Of a stretch of 64,000 nt of DNA, positions 38,546-50,500 are shown one piece after another; position 1 is the first letter of the stretch, and each line of letters begins with the position of its first letter. The notes beneath the pieces were generated by a model. The model worked only from the letters and a program-made list of their open reading frames with translations, was not told where the DNA came from and did not search any database. Origin of the DNA: Manduca sexta (lineage: Eukaryota; Arthropoda; Insecta; Lepidoptera; Sphingidae); NCBI RefSeq assembly GCF_014839805.1, contig NC_051134.1:8029170-8093169 (forward strand), in the 5' to 3' direction. A program made the position numbers and the translations under genes.

Positions 38546-41500
38546 CTAGAACTGTGCGCGACACAGCGGGCAACTCGACTTCGAACTTGTTGTGAACCAC
38601 TTCGACTGAAAATATAAAATAAACATACAATTTTTTTTTTCTTACCTTGGGTATATAACCAATCATTAATATGAAGTATTTAGTAGAAAATTATATTTTG
38701 TAGAAATATATCCTGTGGGCGAAAATCCAGCATTTATTATACAGAAGGAATCTTCAACAAGCATCTGACAAACTAATCCATGATCACTTAACTTTAGACG
38801 CCAGTGATGATAAACTAGACAGCTAATGACAAATAAACTGCTTCCAGCAACACACCGGACAGTATAGATTTAATGTAGCTTACCAATCAAAATCTTCAAG
38901 TTATTTTTAACCTAATAACCATATCTTTATGTTTGTGTGTTGTATACCAGTGGCGAAGAATGAACTTTTTCGAAAGGGAATCCGACACAACATATAGGTA
39001 CTGATATGCATAAATGCGTTCTGCAAATAGTTCTTGAATGGTAATTAGATTTCACATAAGTTACGAAAGGAAAGCTGATAGGAATCGAGTTATATGTACC
39101 CTTCGCCACTGGTGTATACTCACGAGAGTTCTCCACGCGCGTCTCCACCACTGAACCGTTCCGCGCACGACATGCGTGTTGTGTATACTCAGTACTCACG
39201 AGACAGGAGGCGTGGAACTTGTTGTGGCACTGGTGGCAGGCGAGGCGCGGCAGCTTGCCGGAGCTGGGATGCAGGCGCGCGTAGCAGATGTAGCACACGG
39301 GCGAGTTCTCCACGCGCGTCTCCACGCCCGCCATCCACATGCGCACCGCCTCCACCACTGAACCGTTCTGCGCACGAAGCGATATGACGGATCATCATTC
39401 AACTATCTTTATTATCTTTTGTTAAAACTGACACCTATATAAAGAGTTTACTTATCTTTCATTTTATCAATTTCCTAAGAGGATATCGACTTGTAGCTGA
39501 CGGAAACAGGTAAAATTTATGAACAAAAAAATTTTAAACTTATTTTAACAATGATAACGGTAAAGGCAGTGCTTTACCAGTATAATAATGTAAAACATAA
39601 TTGGTCGATTTTTCCTGTACAGTCTGAACATAATGTATAGTAACCTGATGCGCAAGGTAGAGCGCGACCCAGTTGGTGTCGGCGCCAGGGGTCGGCAGCG
39701 AGGGCGTGTACACGTTGGCCACGCCGATGGGGTAGTCTTTAGCCAGAGCGATGTGCAGTTCAATCGGATGGTCTTCCACCGTGTACACGCACACCACCTC
39801 GTACGTCGACCAATAGGTAGTTATCTAGATACATAAGAGACATTGTAAATGGTTATATTTGAGGTCGACTGACACAGCACGTGAGGCGGTGGTGCAGTAC
39901 GTACGACGGCGTTGGTGAAGGTGGGCGCGGCGCGCATGACGCGTGCGAAGTGGTCGCGCACGAGCGTGGGCGCGAGGAAGGCGCGCGCGAGGCGGCGCAG
40001 GGCGCGCGCGCGCGGGGCCGAGGCCGCCGCGCACCACGCGCGCGCGCCGCCCGCCGCGCACGACACGCCGGCGCACACCGCGCCGCACGCCAGCTGGCTC
40101 ACCACGCTGCTGCTCACCGGCGCTGTCGCAACACACGTCGCATACTTCTTATTCTATACACAAAACCAGTGCACGACAGTCACTGACACGGCTACTAACC
40201 ATACATATCCAGCGGCGTGTTGTGGAAGAACATGTCAGTGTACTGGGTAGGCACGGGCGTGGTGCCGACGTTGTCCTCCGTGTATGTGAATACTTCTTCA
40301 GGTAACAGTCGCAGGGCAGCATTCAGCACCGGCTCCGCGAAGTTCTTGATCCTAACATAACAACGTAAAATCACACTATTAATCTAGTAGATCAGAAATT
40401 ATATAGTGATCGATTTCCCTTAACATTATGAAATATAAATCATGCCCACTGTATCTTTGTTAAATATTATACTTAGTGTATGAAAAATCTTGAATATTTG
40501 AATACATATAATTTCACATAAAATATATGCACATATGTTTAATCGTCTTTGACAGTACACGACCGACCGTATCGAGCACGTGGGGTCGAGGTGCGTAACG
40601 CTCGGTAGGTAGTGAGTAATGAGCAGTGAGTACCGGTATATCTCGAGGTAGTGCAGCGCGACGGTGGAGCGCGCGCGCGCGAACAGCTTGTGGCTGAGCC
40701 GCAGCAGCAGCAGCCAGCCCACGCACGACGAGTGGCTGTCCGAGAACGGCGTCACCTCGCACACGCCCTCGCCGAGCCTGGCGACAGTCACAGCGTGTCA
40801 GTCACACCGACACGAGCCCGGAGTGCGAGCGCTCTTACAACGATACAAAAAATTGTAGCTGGTTGTATATCGTGCGATTATTGAGATTACCGCAGGTCGG
40901 ACGGGTGGACTCGGCCCCGCGCCTGTGTATTCACTTGCAATTTATACTTTTCTGGTTTGCCATTATACGATAATATTTACACAGTGTATAAATACGTAGC
41001 ACTCACTGGACATTTGCGACGACCTCGTTGACGATGTCGAGCAGGTAGTCGAGCTGCTCGTCGAAGTACTCGAGCGCGAGCTTGGGCCGGTCGTACTCCT
41101 CCTGACCCACGCCCGACGTCTGTTCGCTCCACATCGACAACTTGCCCACTGTTATGAACACATTCTGTTAAATGCTTCGTTTATCTTTTATTCTATGGTT
41201 GGAAAGATTACGATCGTCCAGGTGGCACGCAAACTGACTCCCACTCCTCCATTCCATAAGAAACGCTCAAGTCCGACCAAGTAATGGTTTGGAGAGGCTT
41301 AGGCGTACTCGATCGCATAAGTCAGTACAGAGGTGTTGCACTCACTGTCCTCGAGTATGAGCGGGTCGACGAGCATGGCGAGCAGGTGGTAGGCGAGGTA
41401 CTTGTAGGCGACGTGCACCGGCCGCGCGAGGCACTCGGCGGCGCGCGCGCACACGCGGGACAGCGCGAACACGTCGAGCTGCGACGGCTTCGGCAGGCAG

Positions 41501-44500
41501 CTCCAGTCCAGGTGCGCCGAGCCCTGCGCCAGCGCGTGCAGCACGGCCACGCGCGGACACGTCGGCGCCGCGCTGTCTGACTCTGACGACCAGAACCAAC
41601 CATTATACCAACTGCATTACCTTTGACCAATTTTATCTCTGAATTTTTATCAATATCAATAGTAAAAACTTGTGCTTGAAGTTGGCGTTACTCACGCAGC
41701 ACGTGCAGCATGAGATGGAAGAGGCTGTCGTGCACGCTGGGCTCGAAGATGTCGCGCCACTCTTCAGGCAGCGCGGCCACGTGGGCGGCGGGCTCCTGCT
41801 TCTCGCACTGCGCCGGCACGGACGCCACGAACGTGTGCACTGCCACGTACAGCCGCAGGAGAGAGCGCGCCACCATGCTCACCTACAGATACCACAGAAT
41901 TTGTAACGACGTTGTGAACAAATTTAATTGTTAATAGTCAAGAAATGAGTGGCGTGCTGGTGAGTACCATAATATATCGTCGTACAAGAGATAACTCAAC
42001 ATGTACATTTTTCTAAATATTGTACAGGTGTACAATCTATAACTTAATTTAGTATACATTCGTAAACGTCGATAGAAAATCATGATGAAGTAGCTCCTAC
42101 TTTGGTAGTGCCCCATGCGTCCTTGGACTTCTCAAGTGAGGTGGCTACGGAGCAGCAGGCGATGTTGATGAAGTCCCAGTGGTGCGCGGGCAAGTCCCAG
42201 CCCTCGCGCGTCACCAGCGTCGTCAAGTACTCCAGCGCCGCCGCGTTGCATACCGCCGCGTGCCATGGCGCTTGCGATATGTCGCTGCAACATGTAAATT
42301 TATATTTACAATAAAAATCAAACAACCTCGGAAATCAACAACACTCACAAATAACGTTTTTGTAATTTAGAATTAGCGATCTTTTGAATACCGTCGTGTT
42401 CCAGATTAATTAAGTAAGCAAACAGTCGTCACTCACGTGTCGAACAGCATGAGATGGTTATGCCTGTAGTACGCGTTGACGAGCATGTCGAGGTGGCAGG
42501 TGGCGCAGTTGGCGAGCAGCTCGCACGTGAACACGCGGTCGAGCTCGCCCGCGCGCGACGCGCTCGCCGCCAGCGCGCGCACCATCACCAGGTACTGCGC
42601 ACGCGCGTCGCTCTGCGCGTCGGTCGAGCCTTGCAGGTTCGCCTGAGGACAGTACGACTTCATCACCGTGCACGCGGCGCTGGGAACTATCAAGTGCTTA
42701 CTGAACCGGCTAGAGAATCAAATTCGGTTTAAAAATAATAATCACACAAATCTGTATGTTTGCATTAGGAGTAAGCGATTTATGGTTAAACCACAACTCT
42801 TATAGTTTAATGATTATTACTCTAGTTCGAGACGAGTGTTCAGCTCGCCTTTTGGTATTACCGAAATTTGTATTAGAAATGTTTGTACAAAATGATAAAT
42901 TATTATAATTAACCCTTGTCGTGCAGAAAAGTCGTATCAGCACAAACTGTTAACAACAAGTACGTAGCAGGGGACAGTACGCTATAAGTGGACAGTGAAG
43001 CAAGTTTAACAGGTGGCTACCTGTAGGGTGTGGAAGAAGCCGTTGCCGGTGACGATGTCCCGCAGCTGCGCGAGCTGCAGGTCGCCGGCGCCGTGCGGCA
43101 GCGCGCGCGCGCCGAGCGCGGCGGGCTCCACGCGCGCGCGCAGCTCGTAGTGGCGCCGCGCGTACGACCAGTAGTAACCTGCCACACACACGTATCGATA
43201 CACACCTCGCATCGACAATAAACGATGACAATACTACTTGTATGTCCAAACATTCAGATTAGTAATCATTGATTATGATAAAAAACGAAAATTCACTTTG
43301 TTAGCGTGTAAATATCGAAACGGAAATGTGTGTCACTAAATATTGTCAAAATTATTCTGTACTTTGCTTATAAATATCGATTTTACAGTATAATGAAACA
43401 ATCAAAAAAATATCGATATTCAACTGTTTTGACGGAATATCGAATTCTTAATGTAATTAATATAATCGTTATATGTTACGATACGTATGTATAAATTTAC
43501 TACCGAAAGCCGACGGTCAATATCGATAGTCGACACGATCATTCGGGTCGTACCTGTAGCAGCAGCTGAATGGGATAACTGGCACTGTATTGTGTTGCGC
43601 AGAGTGGTCGATGTCTCGTTGATAATGTCATCTAATAGCATGTCTAACTTAGCTTTGCCGTCACGGAGTATCTTGTGGTGTGGCCACTAGAAGAAAATGT
43701 TTTGTTAACATTTGATTTCAGCGCACCCTTTGTTAATTAACTATCAATTATATCCTTATATTTATTTGATTATTCTAAAAACAATTAGACATTCAACAAA
43801 AAAATATATATATAATACATATATATATATTTATGTAAAATAAATAAAGTGACTCACGAATCCATATCCCTCATGCAGGGTACAAACGATCATATAATCG
43901 TAGAGAACTTTGCAGAACTCTGTCTGGAAGTATTGTTCGGAGAGCAGTCGCTCGCACCACGTTGGCTCGTCCTCCTCGTCGTCGGGCTTGTGGAGGAACA
44001 ACGTCCTCAAGTACATGGCGCGGAGTAACAAGCTGTTCATGAACGCCACCAGGTCACTCTTGCTCAGCTCCGCGTCGTCACTGTCTTGCGCCACTCGCTT
44101 TATGATATCATTATCGTCGTCGAAAGGGCAGTTGAGCTTGGAGTGGACGCAGTCGTACCGCACCGCGTAGTACTCTATGGAAGGTGCTTCCACTTCCAAG
44201 AGAGCTTTGGTGAACATTACTATTTCTGCTAGGTCCTCGGGCAACCGCGAGTTCGCCGTCAAGATGTACGGGCTGAGAGAGCAGATCTGTTCGATTTTGT
44301 CTATGCATATTTTTGGGTTTCTAAAAGAAAAATCATTTATTTATATCGACAGTTCCCGTAGATTGAAAAATAATAAGAAGTAGTTGTACTGGTCCGTGGT
44401 GTTACAACATGTGTTTAACACATACATTTCCTTGACTTAAATAAGCCTAGAAATGTGTCGGAATCAGATGAACAACGTACTTGTTGTTGCGCGAGCGCAC

Positions 44501-47500
44501 GTGTTGGTCGTGGAGCGCGGCGACGCGCCGCAGCAGCCGCGCGCGCTGCTGCGGCGGCAGAGCGGCCACGCCGTCCTGCGCCGACGAACGCAGCTCGCAC
44601 CACGTGTCCACGCTCAGCCGACTGTCGCCGCGCTGCGAAACGTCACGTAGTGCATTTTATTAACATCTTAGACACCTCAGATTAGAGGACAAATCTTAAC
44701 GCCTGGACACGAATGGTCGCTCTTATCGGTGTTTTAGTGCAGCGGGGGGAGAAGAGCAAATTATATATTTAGAAATAAGAAGCTCCAGCGACCTGGGGAC
44801 ACATGACACGTTAACGCGACAAAGCGCGTAGTTTTAACCAAATAACGGGTGACAGTCACATACTTTTCTGTTAACAAACTACTCACAGGTACCCTCAATG
44901 TGACTCCGATCAGTTCTATGAGCAGATCCGGCGCGGCGTGATGTGTGTCGGCCCGTATCAACAGCGCGGACGCCAGCTGAGCTCCCAGCCGGGACAGCTG
45001 CTCCAGGCAGGCAGAAGATTGTTCCCGTAATGCCGTGCTCACCAACTGTACTATACGAGTCACTGCGTCTGCGCTGATTATTAATTCTGTAAATTGATAA
45101 TCGAAAAAATTATGTCAATACCATATCGTTCTTCTCGTAATTCTATCGATGTTGACTAGGGCCAGTATATTAAATGTACCGCAACAAAAAAAAATATTTA
45201 AAAAATAGACCATATTTCATGTTCATTACAGTCGCCTAGAGGGGCCGCCTGCAGCAGCTTATCAGTTGAGAGTAAAACGTTGTGTTAAGATTAAAAGTGA
45301 TATACTACGCCTGTACCTTCGCGGTCGTCGTGCGAGAAGCACATGAGCAGCAGGTTGCGCGCGCCGCCCGTGCTGGCGCCCGTGCTGGCGCCGTCGTGCG
45401 TGACGAGCGCGGCGCAGGCGCGGAGCAGCGCGCGCGTCGCCGCCTCGCCGCGCACCCAGCGCCGCACGCAGCGCCGCGCGCGGTGCGGGTGCGACAGCGA
45501 CACCGCCAGGCACCACTCCGCCACCGACACCGGGAACTGCACCCACACACACACACACACACCTCACATCAACAACTCAATACTCAACTAATGTGTATTG
45601 ACTTCATAAAAACAAAGTAGTGTCATTGCAAACAGTTTCTTATACCTCGGACTAGTACAGTACCTGGTTAAAAGAATCCAGCGTGGCTTCCTGTTCCTCT
45701 TCGGTCATGTGTTGCAACATGAGGAACACCACGTCCACCACCACCTTGCACCGCAGCGCTTCGTCGAACAACCACTCTCTGAACACTTTCTCGTAAAACT
45801 TGCTCAGCGAGTCGACATCGAACTGCCTCGCCACAGCCAGCAACACCTCCCTCTGATTGAACTCTATTAGAAGACTCAATAAGGGCGTTAATACCGCATT
45901 CACCAATTTTTTCTCTCCAGCAAACTGAAGATATTGATAGCATACATTTTGCACCACATTCTCTAGGTTGTGTTTGAAACGCTCGACTATTGTCGGATCA
46001 CATTTTTCTGGACTGGCCGTCTCTCGTTGAACCATAACTTCAGAATCTTCAAACTTAATACTTTGAGCTTTCTTTGGTTCGTGTAGAAAAGATATCTTTA
46101 ATGTCTGCAGCAGTAAAACATGTCCGTCGATGTGGCGAGCGATATCCTCCTCTTCAGAGGATAGTTTGTCGATTTGCGTGGAAAGCTTCGAGGCGATGTT
46201 CTGCCAGAAGTTCCTCACCAGCTGGTCGTACTTCTCTCCGTTGGGTTCTTTGGACTGTTTGAGCCAATATTTGACGAGAGAGGCCATGCTTGTAGCAGAA
46301 AATTTGATCAGGTTGTTGCGCAGCTGTCCCGCGTGTTCGGTACTCAGCGCCATCTCGAGCCAACTTCTGTGCACGCTAGTCGTCACTTCCACCACGAAGT
46401 CATTTTGTCGGATCGACAGATATCGCAGACATTCCGCTAAATTAGCAATCCACAGCTGCCGTTCACTCTTTGAACTTAAAATAGATTTTTTTTCAAGGCT
46501 GCAAAGATTATTTTGTTTATTAATTATAATTGGATATATTAAAAAAGAAACCTATTTACCGCTTGTATGTGTATATTTTTTACTAGTTTATTTATAGAGG
46601 GGCGGCGAGAGAGCTATTTAAAAAAGTCAGTTAATTATTATAAACAGTTACCCAGTAAACATAGCGTTGAAGAAGGATTCGTAGAACTCCTTGGTGAGGA
46701 GGTGTTCGGGCAGACTCGCGAGCAGCGGCAGCAAGATGCTCGTCAGGTGCTTGGTGTCGCCCCACCCGCCTCCACACGACATGCAAGTAACATTCACTCA
46801 AAATAATTCGACGGTTTATACGTTCAGGTACTTTTAACAAATATGGCTAGTGATGGGATATATTTTATATCCGCCCGGAGAGCGACAACTGTACCCAAGA
46901 TGTGCGCCATTGTGGCCCACGACGTGTGTTGCCGGATCAGCGGTTCCGGGATCAGCCTGTGTATATCCGGATCAAATAGGCCGGCATAATTGGGTCTACT
47001 GTCGTGGATTAATCATCTCTCGTCAGTCGACATTCTATGGGAACCCATTCTACTTTCCATCAGGTGTAGTTAAGTCACTTTACCGTGCATATAGAAAAAA
47101 TATCATAACGTCACCAACTATTGCACTTATATTAAAAAGTAGGAAATAGCATTAACAGTTATAAGTAGGATAATACAACTCACCATTTTCTAACACATCT
47201 ATTATCCTTTTGACGATGAGCTGTTTCTTGTCCAGGTATGTGTGCCAACCCTGAAACACTCATCAAAATTACTACACAATTAAATGGGTTCTTTTATTTA
47301 GGTAAGCTAAACCTAACATGATTAAAAGAAAGATAATTTTACTATGCACCATATTGTAACTATTTAGGTCAGGCAGGTGGATTGTAAGACAAATTATTAT
47401 TATATTTTTCCAGGCATTGTGATTAAGTTCCTACATACAATAGTATTAGACTCGGCTAACGTAATGTAGGACGGTGTGGGAGAACGGCCATGTTAAACAG

Positions 47501-50500
47501 TAGTGGGCGGCGGTGCGTGTCGCCAGCAGCGAGTTCTACACGCACGGATGCGCGCGCGCCGCACGCCCTGCCCCGCGCCCGCGCCCCGCGCCCGCGCCCG
47601 CGCCCGCGCCCGCAATTTGTCGCAATGTTGCGTATTACTAAGAATACCAGTTTTGTTTGTATTCGTCACAATATAATTATTGTCGGTGCGTTGTTTTTCT
47701 TATTTAACCGGACATCACCTAAAGACGGTCACCAGCAAGGTGAAGTGACGATCTGCGAAAGTTCGCTGGCAAGAACTGGATGCGACAGGCCCAAGACAGG
47801 ATAAAATGGCGCATGTTGATACAATTATTTGTATATAGTACCTCAACATTGTGCATGATCATGACGAGACAGTTCCAGAGTCCCGCGGCGACGGACGCGT
47901 TGGAGTCCTTGCCCGCGCCCATGAGGATGCGCAACGTCTTCTGTCCGTACTTGTCGCCGAACACGCCTTTGAACCGCTCTATTATATGACTGATGGTTTC
48001 ATACCACGCGGCGCTAAACAACAATCAAACCACTTGAAAAAGGTCTCTACATTGACTAACTAACCAACCATAGCTGTAACCGCTGGCAATAGAGCATTAA
48101 ATATAGCACTAAGAAAGGTGTCGATTACTGTATTATTAACATCGATCATCCCAAATAGTAAAAAATATATACTATACACTTCGCTATAACATAAGCTATG
48201 GTGACCGCCAAGCAAGTTCCGTTTTATTCCTGATTGAAAAACGTCATAGTCAGTCTTTCGAACTAATATAATTACTGGGCATTATGGGAACAGAATGGTT
48301 TATTATAAGTACAGCTTAAAATTACAAAGAAAGTGCAGTGGATTGCAGAGTTATATAAAGAAAAAAAATATGTGGCGCTAGTTTTATTTATAGGCATTCC
48401 TGATTAGCAGCCGAGACAATTTTCTGTTATCATTAAATAGTATTTCAAGAACAAATCGCATTGCTATAACACAATCAGCAGGCGCCCATACCGTATCTGG
48501 TGGTAGTTGTGCGAGGCGAGTTTCCAGAAGGAGTTGTGGTGGAAGAGCAGTTGGTCGAGTTGTTCCCAGAGCCAGTCGTGGTGCGCGGGCGCCAGCCGCT
48601 GCGTGAGGAGAGTCAGGCCGCGCAGGCTGCTCGACACGATGCAGTTGTACTGCGCCTCCTTGTCCTCCGCGTTCTCTATCCTGCACATAACATTATGTAT
48701 GCAAATGTTTACAACTAATTATTTTGGCTACCTTATCCATTTCATCTTTGGAGTTAACTTTTATAAGCCTAATGAATTGTCGGATTCGAGGAAATATAAT
48801 GCTGTGGTGACTTTTAATAAAAAGTAATGTATGTTTGGCAAAGGGAAAAGGATTTAATGAAGCTTCAGTTAACTTATTGACCATACGAAACTCATTATGG
48901 CTGCCACATTATGGTGACTATTTTTGGGAGGACTACTATATTCATATTGATATATTAATCTATACTATTATATAAAGCTGAAGAGTTTGTTTGCTTGTTT
49001 GTTTGCTTGTTTGTTTGTTTGTTTGTTTGTTTGTTTGAACGCGCTAATCTCAGGAACTACCGGTCCAAACCGAAAAATTCTTTTTGCGTTGGATAGCCCT
49101 TTGTTCGTGGAGTGCTATAGGCTATATATCATCACGCTATATCCAATAGGAGCCGAGCAGTAATGGCTAATCTCAGGAACTACCGGTCCAAACTGAAAAA
49201 TTCTTTTTGCGTTGGATAGCTCTTTGTTCCTGGAGTGCTATAGGCTATATATCATCACGCTATGACCAATAGGAGCGGAGCAGTAATGAAACATGTTGCA
49301 AAAACGGGGAAAATTATTAGTTTTGAGAGCTTCCGTTGCCTGCGCTGCGTAAACGGTTAAAGTTATGCAACAATGATGTATGACGGGATTGTTCCTCTTA
49401 AAAAGTTCTAAAAAATATATTATAAAACAAAGTCCCCCGCTGCATCTGTCTGCCTGAATGTGTTAAACTTAAAAACTACCCATCGTATTAAGATGAAATT
49501 TGGTATGGAGACAGTTTTAGACCCTGGGAAGAACATAGGTTCCCGGGAAACTACTACTTTTATAACGGAAAACTTTAGCCTGAAAATGTTTATAACGCGG
49601 GCGGAGCCGCGGGAAAAAGCTAATATAGCTTATAAACGGTTTCCAGTGGCTCTACCATTTATATTGATAAGATCTACATACTGCTCGTAAAATTTATAAA
49701 ATTTGGTTTCAACAAGTTATCTCACATAATTGGATAATTATATCTTAAATATACATCAGTTAATTACTATACTTTTGCGATATGTTTTAAATTTTCGATC
49801 ATAAATACTACATGTTTACTTAATGAAAGAGCATAAGGTTAATTTACATGATAAGTGATAATGAACTAAATGATAGCAGTACGCACTTTTTACTCAACAC
49901 TGAATCAGGGTTTGACATCAGATTGTCTACGATGTGAGTCAGTATCTCTGTCTTGCAGAACGATATCACGTCAGGCAGTTTATTGTCAGGGAAAGTTTTC
50001 TGTAATTAAACAAACATTATATAATTTATAGACTAATCAAGATTTTTTATTTTTTTAGTTAGGTTAGAATTTCAAATCTTACATGCATATATCATTTTAT
50101 TTCTTATTTTTAAATATTAATTAGACAATTTATTGTATTTTATCAGTTATTAAATATGTTGCTGCTTTTGAGTACCTTGTGAAGGATCATTGATAAAGTC
50201 TGACAAAATCGTTAACTGTGGCTTTATCGGTGGTACCAAATTAGGATATAAGTAAAATTAGGCGATATATGCAAGTAAGTCACTGTACGTAAATAGATAG
50301 TTGTAAGTAGTGAGCGGATGTCGTGGTACTAACGGCGAGCGCGCGCGCGGCGTGCGCCTGCGCGGGCGCGTGCGCGTCGTGCAGCGCCAGCAGCCACGCG
50401 GGCACCACGCGCCGCAGCCACGGCGCCGCGCGCCGCCCGCACGCGCCCACCACCGCGCCGTGACACGCCTGCGCACACACAGACACTTAACATTATAGCT

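Noticed and set aside
38927..39358. 143-aa minus frame starting in the RING exon and running through the intron
   Set aside because: It reads past the GTGAGT donor into the duplicated mini-exon and the hAT MITE; the true RING continues at 38605 with KWFTTSSKSSCPLC.
43803..43836. AT-rich alternating tract near LTN1 exon 14
   Set aside because: Simple AT repeat in an AT-rich intron; no further structure.
48985..49036. Regular (TTGT) spacing resembling a designed or CRISPR-like array
   Set aside because: It is a simple microsatellite inside a Helitron; no spacer-repeat structure exists anywhere in the window.
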